This document shows, in pieces, positions 18,477 through 27,893 of a stretch of DNA of 51,390 nt. Both the position numbers and the translations under genes were made by a program. Each line of letters begins with the position of its first letter. Position 1 is the first letter of the stretch. Origin of the DNA: Bacteroidota bacterium (GTDB taxonomy: Bacteria > Bacteroidota > Bacteroidia > Flavobacteriales_D > Crocinitomicaceae); the NCBI GenBank assembly GCA_024280295.1, contig JAJRQK010000053.1:1-51390 (forward strand), read 5' to 3'. The notes beneath the pieces were generated by a model. That model had not been told where the DNA came from and did not search any database. It saw only the letters and a program-made list of their open reading frames with translations.

Positions 18477-18484
18477 TATATTTG
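18477..18484 (+). promoter_or_regulatory. -7 promoter element for the large exported protein
   Basis: TATATTTG ends 4 bases before an ATG at 18489 and 16 bases before the ATG at 18501. The predicted transcription start would leave out or just reach the first ATG, which favours 18501. Confidence 0.5.
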
Positions 18485-18500
18485 AGTAATGAAAGCGTCT

Positions 18501-20780
18501 ATGGCAAAACATCTACTTTTTTCTGTATTATTTTCAACGATTTCACTAGTGTCCAACTCACAAGTAAATGAAGGATTAACACCAGAAGAACGTGCCTACC
18601 TTTTCCATATTGTGAAGAAAAGCCCTATTCTTAATCAAAATTTCGGGCGTTATTTTGACTACATCGGTGAGGAAATAGCATTCTACAATGGCGAATTGAA
18701 TTATGACTCAATTGAGCTGTTAATCATCAATTCTCCCGAAACTCTTATTATTCGGAAGGGAGAAATTGCAAAATCTCCAAAAGGATTAATAGCAGAAGCA
18801 TCAAATAAGATGGCTTTATGGGAATTGAACAAAACATTACTTGCCAAGCGAGACAATCCTACTAATCTAAAAGAATACAAGAACGAATACGCTAAATTTG
18901 AACGGTTGTTGATGGAGAAATTACCCGCAACAATTTTAAAGATGAAAGATGGAGAAATGAAACCTCATCCCAAACTTCAACAAGTGATGAATCCAAGTCT
19001 TGCTTTCGATGATAAAGCAGCGATTATCGAATCCATGCGGTTTTTAACTATCGAAGATCAACTTACTACCCTTAAAGCGATTAACTATGCCATGGATAGC
19101 TATGTGGAAGATCGAACCTTCGAAATATATGGTGCTCTTGGAGGAAAAGCTGATGAATTCCATAACGTATTAATTGCAGCTGGTGATGGATCAAGTACAA
19201 CAGGAATGCTTGAAGAACGAGAAAAAGATGAAAAAGGTCGATGGAATAAAGGATTACCAAAGGCAGTTGGATTGTTTCCTTACGAAATCTATATCGATAA
19301 AAAAGTAGTGAAGAAAAAAACTACTAAGAAAATTGAACCTAGACGATATACGACGACAGATTTCATGACGGTTGGGAAGAATCGACACACTAATGTACAC
19401 TTTGATGTCTGGGGATATAATTCTACCAAACAAACAACAGTCGTTCTTGAAAAAAACGGACTTTCTTACCATCTATTTGGTTCGGGAGAAACGAGATTCC
19501 TCTCCCCAGATTCAACTTTTGCTGGTGGTGCTACATTTCAAAGTATCATTGATGATTTAGAATACAATAAGATTGCGAAATTGAATGAACAAATCTACGG
19601 TAAACGAGGGTTTGATTATTGGCTGGATTACAATAAGAAAAAGAAGGATCAAACTGAGCTAAAAATTGAGAAGCGAGAAAAAGAATATTCTGATTTGGGT
19701 TATTCTCCAATTGTTACTTCTTCTAAGCCATCTCGAAAAGTGAGGAAATCGAAACGCAAAGCCATTAAATCAGGATCAGGATCGTTCAATGGAACACCAA
19801 CGACAAAATCAAATCGATCTACACGTAAAAAGCTTCAAAACACTATTGTTGCTCTCTACGCAGCATTTGAAGGATATATTAGAAACATCAAAGAACTCGA
19901 AATAAAAAAGCAAGAAGCAATTGATCTTATGGCTGTCTATCAGCGTAAATTGGATGATTACAAAGCAATTTTTGGAATTAATTGGGCAAGCTTTGTTGAA
20001 GAAGATGGATTGTTCACCTTCCAAGATTCAAGTACATTCGATATAATGACGCAAGAATTCCAATTCAAACCCACCGCTGAACGAGAAGCTTTTGAGGTTC
20101 GCTTAATTGCAATTCCAAATTCGTCTTTATCAAGCTCCGCAGATGAAGTTATGATGCATGTAAATGTTATGGATGCACTTCCAAATTACAATGCACGAAT
20201 CAATTTGGAGATGAATGATGTATTTGCTTCCGATAAGTGGAATTTACCACATTCTTTATTCACACTTGAGGATAGTGTTGCCTTAACCGTTTTCTGCGAA
20301 GGATTACTCGATAAGAAAGTTGAATTTAATATCATCGCACGTGGACAAGGAATTGGAGAGTGGAATGGATCACAAACAGTGAAAGATTATAAGCCAGAAG
20401 AATTAAGTCGATACCCGAATGAAGGCAAAATGGACAGTTCATTTGTGCGCTTGCGACGCTCCGAATTAATGATTAATATGGGACGAAGTATCACTGTAGA
20501 AATTAACTCATACACTGATCCAGTTGTATCTAATATCGCTATTTCAAGTGATGCATTAAATACTGGAGTCGCAAAGTACGGCTTGTCAAAAAATGATCTT
20601 CTATCTGCATATAGAACATATACAATACTGAATGCTTTCAAGCGAGAAATTAATTTATTAGCTGGAAAGTATATGTCGCGAGAAGATGCACATCATGTCA
20701 TTGATCGGTTTAACAGAAAGTTAGCAAAAATTAAAATTTCAGTGGGTAGAACTTCGTTTAAGTTGAGTGTGTTTGAGTAA
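18501..20780 (+). CDS. Large exported protein of unknown function
   Basis: 759-residue protein that I do not recognise. It begins with a signal peptide (AKHLLFSVLFSTISLVSNSQ) and continues as a mostly soluble, charged polypeptide. Around residues 410-445 is a very basic low-complexity stretch (KPSRKVRKSKRKAIKSGSGS, then SNRSTRKK), followed by a helical, probably coiled segment (KELEIKKQEAIDLMAVYQRK). The C-terminal third looks beta-rich. There is no C-terminal T9SS domain and no lipobox, so it is probably periplasmic. An alternative ATG at 18489 adds four residues but crowds the promoter. The gene stands alone between a terminator and a convergent helicase gene. Confidence 0.75.
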   Translation: MAKHLLFSVLFSTISLVSNSQVNEGLTPEERAYLFHIVKKSPILNQNFGRYFDYIGEEIAFYNGELNYDSIELLIINSPETLIIRKGEIAKSPKGLIAEASNKMALWELNKTLLAKRDNPTNLKEYKNEYAKFERLLMEKLPATILKMKDGEMKPHPKLQQVMNPSLAFDDKAAIIESMRFLTIEDQLTTLKAINYAMDSYVEDRTFEIYGALGGKADEFHNVLIAAGDGSSTTGMLEEREKDEKGRWNKGLPKAVGLFPYEIYIDKKVVKKKTTKKIEPRRYTTTDFMTVGKNRHTNVHFDVWGYNSTKQTTVVLEKNGLSYHLFGSGETRFLSPDSTFAGGATFQSIIDDLEYNKIAKLNEQIYGKRGFDYWLDYNKKKKDQTELKIEKREKEYSDLGYSPIVTSSKPSRKVRKSKRKAIKSGSGSFNGTPTTKSNRSTRKKLQNTIVALYAAFEGYIRNIKELEIKKQEAIDLMAVYQRKLDDYKAIFGINWASFVEEDGLFTFQDSSTFDIMTQEFQFKPTAEREAFEVRLIAIPNSSLSSSADEVMMHVNVMDALPNYNARINLEMNDVFASDKWNLPHSLFTLEDSVALTVFCEGLLDKKVEFNIIARGQGIGEWNGSQTVKDYKPEELSRYPNEGKMDSSFVRLRRSELMINMGRSITVEINSYTDPVVSNIAISSDALNTGVAKYGLSKNDLLSAYRTYTILNAFKREINLLAGKYMSREDAHHVIDRFNRKLAKIKISVGRTSFKLSVFE

Positions 20781-20929
20781 AGGGTAAAGAAGTTAGACTT
20801 TAAGATGATAGATTGAAAGACTGGGTATGAAAAATTTCAACTACGTTAATGAAAATCGTGGTTCTATGAAAATTGAATTCAGATGCAAAGTCAAGGGGAT
20901 ATTTGTACAGAAATTCGCCTTTCAATGCT

Positions 20930-22363
20930 TCACGACTCACTATCTCCAACAAAAAACTCATCCGAGAAATTCACTAAAAAAACTTTTTCGGTTCCACGAG
21001 TCAAAGCAGTGTACAGCCAACGGTAATAATCTGGCCCCATCATCTCTTCCGTAATATAACCTTGATCAATATAAACGTGCTTCCACTGACCTCCTTGCGA
21101 CTTATGACATGTCACTGCATAGGCATACTTCACTTGCAAAGCATTAAAATAAGGATCGCTTAAAATTGCTTCGTAACGCTTTTTCTTAGTTGTGATATGC
21201 GAATAGTCCCGCTCAATTTCGTAAAACAATGCTTTCATGCGATCTCTCGATAAATTCGGAGCATCTACCAAAAGAGCTTCTGTATGAATAATCACTTCCA
21301 CTTCTCCAAGATCTTCGTAATCTGGAAATGAAACAAGGACACGCGCGAATTCAAATCCATACAATTCCTCGATTCTAAGAATCCTCCTTACCTTAATTAT
21401 CTCACCATTTGCTATAAACCCAACCTTAGAATCATCATCAAGCCAGAAATAATTATTCTTTACAACCATCAGGGCATCACCAGAGCATAATTTCTCTTCG
21501 AACCACATAATTCGACCACGAATTTGCTGATTGTACTTGTTTGCGTTCTTATTTGACCTAGTGATGACAATCGAGTCTTCCGTTCCATATTTTGACATAC
21601 TACTTTCGAGTTCATCCTGCAACTCCATGCCATTCAATCGAATCAAATCGGTTTGCTGTCGTATATCGAAGCTTGGATAATCCACCCAATTAGTATTTCT
21701 TAATAGGGTCGCATTTCGAAGAATTTCAGAATCATGAGCTTGCCGAAGAACCTCACTTAACTTAAAAGATCTAATGTTTAACTCTGGATAATGAGAACTT
21801 AGGTAATCTTGATTTAATGCTGGTGAATGATCACATCCAACGGGTGGTAATTGTCCATCATCACCCATTAAAATTAGCTTACAACCACCAGAGGAGTAAA
21901 CATATTCGAAAAGATCTTGCAATAAATTTCGAGCGTTAATATTTCCATCCTTTTGCATTGTATAATCACCTATCATAGAGGCTTCATCTACAATAAAGAA
22001 TGTATTTCGCTGTAAATTGGGTATAAGACTGATAGGCGATCCAAAATCCGTTTTCGATTTGCGGCGATAAATCAGCTTGTGAATCGTTAATGCTTCCTTA
22101 TTCGACTTTAAGCTGAACACCTTTGCTGCTCGTCCCGTCGGTGCTAGAAGTCTCGTTCGTATTTTATAGTGCTGTAATGTCTTCACAAATGCAGCGAGCA
22201 CTGATGTCTTTCCAGTTCCAGCATAACCTTTTAGCAAAAACAGTTGCTTACCATCTAGGTCACGCGCAAACGACTCTAAATCAGAAAACAATATAGATTG
22301 ACCTTCAGTTGGTTTCATCCCAAAACTTTCCAATAAGACGCTATAAAACGAAGAGTTTTGCAT
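20930..22363 (-). CDS. RecD-like ATP-dependent DNA helicase (SF1B)
   Basis: 477-residue helicase. Walker A is LLKGYAGTGKTSVLAAF, Walker B is FFIVDEASMIGD, motif III is MGDDGQLPPVG, and a TRSNKNANKYN block is present. The C-terminal UvrD_C_2 part has YAVTCHKSQGGQWKHVYID and the arginine-finger motif WLYTALTRGTEKVFLVN. It is shorter than RecD2 and lacks its long N-terminal region. No RecB or RecC is nearby, so it is a stand-alone 5'-3' helicase of the RecD/Pif1 type, probably in repair or replication restart. Its 3' end lies 149 bases past the end of the convergent unknown gene. Confidence 0.9.
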   Translation of the reverse strand: MQNSSFYSVLLESFGMKPTEGQSILFSDLESFARDLDGKQLFLLKGYAGTGKTSVLAAFVKTLQHYKIRTRLLAPTGRAAKVFSLKSNKEALTIHKLIYRRKSKTDFGSPISLIPNLQRNTFFIVDEASMIGDYTMQKDGNINARNLLQDLFEYVYSSGGCKLILMGDDGQLPPVGCDHSPALNQDYLSSHYPELNIRSFKLSEVLRQAHDSEILRNATLLRNTNWVDYPSFDIRQQTDLIRLNGMELQDELESSMSKYGTEDSIVITRSNKNANKYNQQIRGRIMWFEEKLCSGDALMVVKNNYFWLDDDSKVGFIANGEIIKVRRILRIEELYGFEFARVLVSFPDYEDLGEVEVIIHTEALLVDAPNLSRDRMKALFYEIERDYSHITTKKKRYEAILSDPYFNALQVKYAYAVTCHKSQGGQWKHVYIDQGYITEEMMGPDYYRWLYTALTRGTEKVFLVNFSDEFFVGDSES

Positions 22364-22465
22364 GATTTACAGAAGTAAGTACACCCATAATTCGAGTTAC
22401 ACTTCTTATTGATTGAACGGTTAAAAAAAAGTACTGTATGGCACATCCTACAATCGAAAAAATTG

Positions 22466-22473
22466 TAGTTTTG
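22466..22473 (+). promoter_or_regulatory. -7 promoter element for the 22500-25158 operon
   Basis: TAGTTTTG, a perfect TAnnTTTG match, 26 bases before the ATG at 22500. Confidence 0.55.
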
Positions 22474-22499
22474 TTACGTATAAAAGTAAATAGATAATC

Positions 22500-23402
22500 A
22501 TGACAAACAATCTTTCAGTCCTATTAAAGAAATACTCGGTACCAGCGTTGTTCCTTATTATTGGAATTCTTCTCTTAATAGTTGGAGTCAGAACGAATCA
22601 AGATTGGACATTTATGATGTCTGCTGTACTCATGTTTATTGCCGGTGCTTTGAGCGCATTATACAGTTCAGGAAAGCTGAAGGCAACAATGCTTCTTTTA
22701 TTAGGAGGAATGGCAGGGATTGCTGCCATTGTAGCATTATATCTATCAACAACCACTGTGAAAGATACAATTGACACTCAAACGCTAAATGATTTTGCAT
22801 TTACATGGTCAACACAGAACTTAATTGATATCCGCTACGTTCAAAAAGAGCATTTCAAGAAAAACGGAACTTACTTGAAAACATGGGATGAGTTTACAGA
22901 GTTTCTTAAGAATGGTACAATTCCATTTGTAGAATCTGAAGGAACTGTGCCCGGAAGAAGAATTTCCTCAGAGGAGAGAGACTTTTTGTATGGCGATAAT
23001 CGCGCAGTTGATAATAAGATGACTGAGGAAGAAGCAGTTCTTTTATCAAGATGGACTGAAAACCCAGACCCTAAGAATGCTGCCGATTTTAATGGATTTC
23101 GACGCGATACAGTTCAAATGGATATGTTTAAATCAAAATTTGGAACGAAAGCTTACTTAGCAAGTAGAGAACGACTCGGTCTCAAAAAATTCTATGCCGA
23201 TTCTCTACGTTACATTCCTTATTCAAGTGGAAAAACAGAATGGACACTCGAAGTTCAAGATTCTGTTGAAATTGGGGCTGAGTTCAAGATCACAACACTC
23301 AAAGTATCAGGAATGCGTCCATTTAAGAAGGATGAAGGTGATATGATGAGCTTTGGTTCAAAAAATTCTGCAGATCTCACAGGCACATGGGAGAACGAAT
23401 AG
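22500..23402 (+). CDS. Membrane-anchored protein of unknown function
   Basis: 300-residue protein with three N-terminal hydrophobic helices (about residues 14-32, 37-53, 60-82: LFLIIGILLLIVGV, MMSAVLMFIAGALSALY, LLLLGGMAGIAAIVALYL). A soluble domain of about 210 residues follows, rich in charged residues. It contains FTWSTQNLIDIRYVQKEHFK, a feature I associate with conserved Bacteroidota proteins of unknown role. It begins an operon with DUF3822, rsmD and coaD: the next start is 2 bases after its stop. No catalytic motif was seen. Topology suggests a periplasmic or cytoplasmic sensor-like domain on a membrane anchor, but that is inference. Confidence 0.8.
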   Translation: MTNNLSVLLKKYSVPALFLIIGILLLIVGVRTNQDWTFMMSAVLMFIAGALSALYSSGKLKATMLLLLGGMAGIAAIVALYLSTTTVKDTIDTQTLNDFAFTWSTQNLIDIRYVQKEHFKKNGTYLKTWDEFTEFLKNGTIPFVESEGTVPGRRISSEERDFLYGDNRAVDNKMTEEEAVLLSRWTENPDPKNAADFNGFRRDTVQMDMFKSKFGTKAYLASRERLGLKKFYADSLRYIPYSSGKTEWTLEVQDSVEIGAEFKITTLKVSGMRPFKKDEGDMMSFGSKNSADLTGTWENE

Positions 23403-23403
23403 C

Positions 23404-24165
23404 ATGAGTCACCAACTCGCTATTAATGTTTCTGCTATTGGAGCATCATTTGTAGCCATTAGTCCAACCGGAGTAATTCAGGAGAAGACTATCAAATTCG
23501 ATTCTATTCAAACAGATGAAATCAAAAAATCTCTCAATGAAGCCTTTGAAAAGGAATCAATACTTCAAGCTGAGTTCGAAGAAATAACCATTGCTTGGTC
23601 TACTCCAAAATCGACCTTGATTCCTAATAATGTTTTTGCCGAATCAACTCCAAAAGCACTATTTCATCTCTGTTTTGGAGATATTACAGCTGAAAACGAT
23701 ATCGACTACAATAGAATTGCTGAATTGAGCATTGTAAATATCTTTGAGATACCGCTTTGGCTTAAAAGTTACTTCGTGATTAAATTTCCACGAGTAATCA
23801 TTCAACACACAGGAACACATTCTCTGCGCAAAACCATGGGTTCGAATGCGTTTAAAATGAAAGCAACAACTGTTGTTCACGATTCTTTTTTTCAACTCAC
23901 ATTGGCCAAGCATAACAATCTTGAATTTTATTCTTTTTTCGACATACAATCAGCAGAAGACGTTATTTACCATTTAATGTTTACACTTCAACAAAAAGAA
24001 ATGGTGAATGAAAAGGGAATTATTGAAATTGCTTCAGGAATTGGCAGTTCAGCCATTAACTTAAACGAAATTATTCAAGGACTCTCAAAAATTAAAGATT
24101 TATCTGGATTTAAAGTAGAACTAGAGACTCATTTCGTTGCTAAAGCCCAACAACTGTGCGTATAA
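23404..24165 (+). CDS. DUF3822-family protein
   Basis: 253-residue protein that matches the DUF3822 family as I recall it. Hallmarks are the early HQLAINVSAIGASFVAISP strand pair and the neighbourhood with rsmD and coaD, which is conserved in Bacteroidota. The fold is thought to be actin/ASKHA-like; the function is unknown. The frame is open from 23353, but the ATG at 23404 follows the upstream stop directly and is the natural start. The 3' end overlaps rsmD by 10 bases, so translation of the two is coupled. Confidence 0.8.
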   Translation: MSHQLAINVSAIGASFVAISPTGVIQEKTIKFDSIQTDEIKKSLNEAFEKESILQAEFEEITIAWSTPKSTLIPNNVFAESTPKALFHLCFGDITAENDIDYNRIAELSIVNIFEIPLWLKSYFVIKFPRVIIQHTGTHSLRKTMGSNAFKMKATTVVHDSFFQLTLAKHNNLEFYSFFDIQSAEDVIYHLMFTLQQKEMVNEKGIIEIASGIGSSAINLNEIIQGLSKIKDLSGFKVELETHFVAKAQQLCV

Positions 24166-24707
24166 TTCGCGGGAAATTTAAAACCCGAAAACTAGGTCTT
24201 CCTAAGGGATTCCCATCACGTCCAACAACAGATTTCGCTAAAGAAGGACTCTTTAACGTTCTTGAGCATCAGTATTACTTAGAGGATATGAACATACTAG
24301 ATCTTTGCTCTGGAACAGGTAGTATTACGCTTGAATTCTTATCGAGAGAAGCTGGGAAAGTAATTGCTGTTGATAAAAATTACAATTGCGTCCGTCATAT
24401 TATCAAAATGGGCAAGCAATACGATTGCATGGATGACCTTACAGTGATAAAATCTGAAATGTTAAAGTATTTAGGTAAAACAACGGAGACTTTTGATCTC
24501 ATTATTGCTGATCCACCTTACGCTTATGAAAAGCATGCTGATATCGTTGAAATTGTTTTTGAACGCAATTTACTTAAAGATGATGGCGTACTCATTATCG
24601 AACATGGAAAAGAAACGAAGCTCGAAACTATAACTCAATTCGATATTTTACGTACATACGGGAACGTGAACTTTAGTTTTTTCAAATTAAACGATGATGA
24701 CAACTAA
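24156..24707 (+). CDS. rsmD: 16S rRNA (guanine966-N2)-methyltransferase RsmD
   Basis: 183-residue RsmD-family enzyme that methylates G966 of 16S rRNA. The N-terminus is MRIIRGKFKTRKLGLP, then RPTTDFAKEGLFNVLEH. The SAM motif is LDLCSGTGSITLEF and the catalytic motif ADPPYAY. The start codon is GTG at 24156, inside the last codons of DUF3822; it reproduces the conserved RsmD N-terminus exactly. The C-terminus overlaps coaD by 14 bases. Confidence 0.95.
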   Translation: MRIIRGKFKTRKLGLPKGFPSRPTTDFAKEGLFNVLEHQYYLEDMNILDLCSGTGSITLEFLSREAGKVIAVDKNYNCVRHIIKMGKQYDCMDDLTVIKSEMLKYLGKTTETFDLIIADPPYAYEKHADIVEIVFERNLLKDDGVLIIEHGKETKLETITQFDILRTYGNVNFSFFKLNDDDN

Positions 24708-25158
24708 AATCGGTGTTTTTCCAGGATCTTTTGACCCATTTACCAAGGGGCATGAAGCGGTTGTGCTCAAAAGTCTCGATCTTTTCGATCAAGTGATTAT
24801 TGCGATTGGTGTTAATCAGCAAAAGAAGTATCTTTTTAATCTTGATAAGCGAATTTCTCATATAGAATCCATTTTCCATGGAGATATGGGGGTTTCGATT
24901 CAAGAATTCAATACACTCACAGTTGATTTCTGTAAGAAAAAAAATGCCAACCATATAATCAGAGGGTTGAGAAACTCACAAGATTTCGAATATGAAAAAT
25001 CGATTGCTCACATGAATTTCGATCTTGAAGGAATTGAAACTGTGTTCTTTTTGACAGATAAAAATCACAGTGCTATTAGTTCATCAATTGTTCGAGAAAT
25101 TTACAAGAATAATGGCAGCATTGATCAATTTGTAACAAAACCACAACTCCTCGTTTAA
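24694..25158 (+). CDS. coaD: Phosphopantetheine adenylyltransferase CoaD
   Basis: 154-residue nucleotidyltransferase catalysing ATP + 4'-phosphopantetheine to dephospho-CoA, the fourth step of CoA synthesis. The HxGH-type motif appears as IGVFPGSFDPFTKGH, in which the first His is replaced by Thr as is usual in CoaD. RGLRNSQDFEYEKSIAHMN and the SSSIVREIYKNNG block are also conserved. The start is ATG 24694 or the adjacent ATG 24697. The start lies within the end of rsmD, an order (rsmD-coaD) seen widely in bacteria. Confidence 0.96.
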   Translation: MMTTKIGVFPGSFDPFTKGHEAVVLKSLDLFDQVIIAIGVNQQKKYLFNLDKRISHIESIFHGDMGVSIQEFNTLTVDFCKKKNANHIIRGLRNSQDFEYEKSIAHMNFDLEGIETVFFLTDKNHSAISSSIVREIYKNNGSIDQFVTKPQLLV

Positions 25159-25213
25159 ATAAGTGGTATAATAAATGTATTACTAACTCCGTATTGATTC
25201 CAAAATATCTCCT

Positions 25214-26665
25214 ATGTATAGAATCGTCTTTCTTATTTCGTTCATCGCCTTCTCCTCTATTGGACAGACAGTAACATTGACAGGTATAGCTCCAAATTAT
25301 GTTGGACAAGATATTGAGGTCTATGAAATAGAAGATTATTTTAGCATGAAGCAACGTTTAATTACGTCTTCAACAGTTAATCCAGATAGCAGTTTTTCGA
25401 TAACACTGAGTTCACCTTACCTTCAGAAAGTGATCATCAAAGTAAACAATAACAGTGGTTTCTTATACATTCAGCCAGATGCCCACTACAATTTATTCAT
25501 TCCTGAAAAGAACAAATACGATCCAGTTAGACAAAATGGAAATCAAATTGAAATTGGTTTTTTATCTCTTGATAGTACTGATATCAACTACAAAATTCTA
25601 GGCTTTCAGCGGTGGGTTGACAATTTTATCGGGAATAACTATTACTTAAGAACAAAAGATGCTTCAACATACGTTGAGAACCTCGATCGGTTTAAAGAAA
25701 ACGTTCAAAAGGCATACACTCCAGATACGTCATTGTTCTTTAAGACTTATGTGCGTTTCACGATAGCTGGTTTAGACAATGTAAATCACGCTGCTGAACG
25801 GAATCGTTACGAAAAACATGATTTTTATATAAAACATACACCAGTACAATATCACAATGACGCTTACATGCAATACGTTATCAAATTCTATCAAGAGTTG
25901 ATCCCAAGGCTTTCTGCTGCCACAAATGAAGACGTTTACACAGGTGTTTTACAAAGTAGTCCAACAGAAGTGATGAAAGCACTTGGAACGGAGTACACAA
26001 TGATCAACTTGCGAATCAGAGAGATGATCATGCTTAATGGGCTTAGTGAAATGTACTTTTCGGATCGTTTTCCGCAAACAAATATTATATCCATTTTAGA
26101 CAGTGTTTCTGAACGAAGTTTATTCGCTGCGAACACAATAATTGCTACAAATCTAAAGGATCGGTTAACACAGTTAGTTCCTGGAGGACCAGCACCAGCA
26201 TTTGTTTTGACACAAGATGGGCAAGAAACAAAAACATTGCTAGGATTTAAAGGAAGATACGTCTACCTACACTTTTTAGATCCAAATCGCATAGAGAATA
26301 TCAAAGAGCTTCCATTATTGGAGAAAATTCAAGAAGAATACAAAGATTACGTTGATTTTGTGACGATTTATGAGGAAAAGGATTCTATTGATACAAATTT
26401 ATTAAAGCAAGTTCGCGCTTTGAATTGGAATGTCTATGCAATCTCGAAGGGGAATTCGATTTGGGATAAATACCGTATAGAGTCTTATCCTCAATACATT
26501 TTAATAGACGGAACAGCGACAATTGTATCCAGTCCAGCATTAGGACCAACACCCGACGGGCAGTACCGAACGATTGATAAAACCTTCTTCTATATTAAAA
26601 AACAAATCGATCTCGAAAATAAACCTAAACCAGGTGAATACGATGGTATTAATGGTCATAATTAA
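25214..26665 (+). CDS. Exported TlpA/thioredoxin-fold protein lacking the CxxC pair
   Basis: 483-residue exported protein. A signal peptide (RIVFLISFIAFSSIGQ) is followed by a DUF4369-like beta domain (about 20-110), a helical middle, and a C-terminal thioredoxin-like domain from about residue 335. The domain starts GPAPAFVLTQDGQ and has the strand FKGRYVYLHFLDP, where TlpA/ResA proteins would have FWASWCGPC. Both redox cysteines are missing; the cis-Pro strand YRIESYPQYILID is kept. It is therefore unlikely to be an oxidoreductase and may bind or chaperone envelope proteins. It follows coaD by 55 bases and may belong to the same operon. Confidence 0.82.
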   Translation: MYRIVFLISFIAFSSIGQTVTLTGIAPNYVGQDIEVYEIEDYFSMKQRLITSSTVNPDSSFSITLSSPYLQKVIIKVNNNSGFLYIQPDAHYNLFIPEKNKYDPVRQNGNQIEIGFLSLDSTDINYKILGFQRWVDNFIGNNYYLRTKDASTYVENLDRFKENVQKAYTPDTSLFFKTYVRFTIAGLDNVNHAAERNRYEKHDFYIKHTPVQYHNDAYMQYVIKFYQELIPRLSAATNEDVYTGVLQSSPTEVMKALGTEYTMINLRIREMIMLNGLSEMYFSDRFPQTNIISILDSVSERSLFAANTIIATNLKDRLTQLVPGGPAPAFVLTQDGQETKTLLGFKGRYVYLHFLDPNRIENIKELPLLEKIQEEYKDYVDFVTIYEEKDSIDTNLLKQVRALNWNVYAISKGNSIWDKYRIESYPQYILIDGTATIVSSPALGPTPDGQYRTIDKTFFYIKKQIDLENKPKPGEYDGINGHN

Positions 26666-26671
26666 TAGAAC

Positions 26672-27229
26672 TCAATTAAATGTCGTCTTGTTTCGATAAG
26701 TAAATCCGAAAATAGCTCCCATTACACCTCCAGATATATGGGCAAACTGTGAAATACTATCATCTTGAAAACTTCGGACTATTTCTTGACCGATAAACAG
26801 AACTGCTATCAAGATAAAGGTGATCGGAATCTCGTTCCCCTTCATGTCAATTAGTGAGCTTAGTACGAAGAACATAAAAACAATTCCACTCGCACCAATT
26901 AGTGTATGCTCCCAAAATATAATGTGAACAAATGCTGTAAGAACCCCAGTAATACTCAACATAATTAGTATCCGTTTAACACCGTACCTTTTCTCTACAA
27001 ACGGCCCCAGTAATAGAATGATCGAGATGTTGCCAATTAAATGTGAAATACTCCCGTGTCCCATTGTATATCCAATCATACTTACATACCATTTCCAATT
27101 AGTAAACTGAAAGTCCCCTTGGAGTTGAAATATCCGTGGAATCGTTCCATCCATTTGGAATAAAAAATATACGGCAACGGCAACTGTTGAAAAGGCAATT
27201 GTAAATGGAGCATTAAAAGATATTTTCAT
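26672..27229 (-). CDS. Rhomboid-family intramembrane serine protease
   Basis: 185-residue, six-helix rhomboid. The catalytic Ser is in LIGASGIVFMF (GxSG), the catalytic His in FAHISGGVMGAIFGF, and an upstream SHLIGN motif supplies the conserved His/Asn. It cleaves single-pass membrane proteins within or near the membrane; substrates are unknown. The frame begins at a TTG (27244), but ATG 27229 is preferred. It is divergent from the nitroreductase gene, and its 3' end nearly touches the convergent TlpA-like gene (6 bases). Confidence 0.9.
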   Translation of the reverse strand: MKISFNAPFTIAFSTVAVAVYFLFQMDGTIPRIFQLQGDFQFTNWKWYVSMIGYTMGHGSISHLIGNISIILLLGPFVEKRYGVKRILIMLSITGVLTAFVHIIFWEHTLIGASGIVFMFFVLSSLIDMKGNEIPITFILIAVLFIGQEIVRSFQDDSISQFAHISGGVMGAIFGFTYRNKTTFN

Positions 27230-27275
27230 CTGTCGTAAATTCAATGCACAAGATAAGCACTCTAGCTTTATTTCG

Positions 27276-27283
27276 TAATTTTG
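27276..27283 (+). promoter_or_regulatory. -7 promoter element for the nitroreductase gene
   Basis: TAATTTTG, a perfect match, 17 bases before the ATG at 27301. It rules out the longer reading from 27244. Confidence 0.6.
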
Positions 27284-27300
27284 TAGCTCAATTTCTAACT

Positions 27301-27882
27301 ATGAGATTTAATCTTTCAGAAATCAACGAACTCATTCGTGAGAGGCGAACGATCTATCCTGAACAATTTAGTAATCGGCAAGTTCATCGTGAGCAAATTG
27401 AGGTCATTTTGAACAACGCACAATGGGCACCTACCCATGGGAACACTCAACCTTGGCGTTTCAAAGTATTTATGGAGGAAAGTCGAGAGGAATTGAGTGA
27501 CTTTTTAGGGAAGACATACGTAGAATTAATTCCCAAAGAATTACAGAATGACGTGAAACTAAGTCGACTTATTCAGCGTCCATTGAAAACTTCGGTTGTA
27601 ATCGCGGTGTGTATGGAACGTCAAAAAGAAGAAATCATTCCAGAAATTGAGGAAATAGAGGCAGTCGCTTGCGCAATACAAAACATGCACCTAACCTGTA
27701 CTGCTTATGGATTAGGAGGATTTTGGTCATCCCCTAAACTCATTTACACACCACAAATGAACTCATTCTTAGGGCTGAGAGAGAAAGATAAGTGCATCGG
27801 ACTTTTTTACATTGGTTACCCTTCCATTGAATGGCCAAAAGCACATCGAAAGCCAATCGAATATACCACAGAATGGAAATAA
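27301..27882 (+). CDS. Nitroreductase-family FMN oxidoreductase
   Basis: 193-residue NAD(P)H-dependent flavoenzyme of the nitroreductase family. The N-terminal RERRTIYPEQFSNRQVHREQ block and NNAQWAPTHGNTQPWRF supply the FMN phosphate and ring contacts. The C-terminal part has AYGLGGFWSSP and GLFYIGYP. The family reduces nitroaromatics, quinones or enals; this form is close to YdjA in length (183 residues). Physiological substrate is unknown. The small membrane protein gene 27894 starts 11 bases after its stop and is probably co-transcribed. Confidence 0.9.
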   Translation: MRFNLSEINELIRERRTIYPEQFSNRQVHREQIEVILNNAQWAPTHGNTQPWRFKVFMEESREELSDFLGKTYVELIPKELQNDVKLSRLIQRPLKTSVVIAVCMERQKEEIIPEIEEIEAVACAIQNMHLTCTAYGLGGFWSSPKLIYTPQMNSFLGLREKDKCIGLFYIGYPSIEWPKAHRKPIEYTTEWK

Positions 27883-27893
27883 GTTAAGTAACA

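Noticed and set aside
20827-21054. 75-codon open frame on the plus strand
   Set aside because: Most of it is antisense to the conserved C-terminus of the RecD-like helicase and it has no recognisable features.
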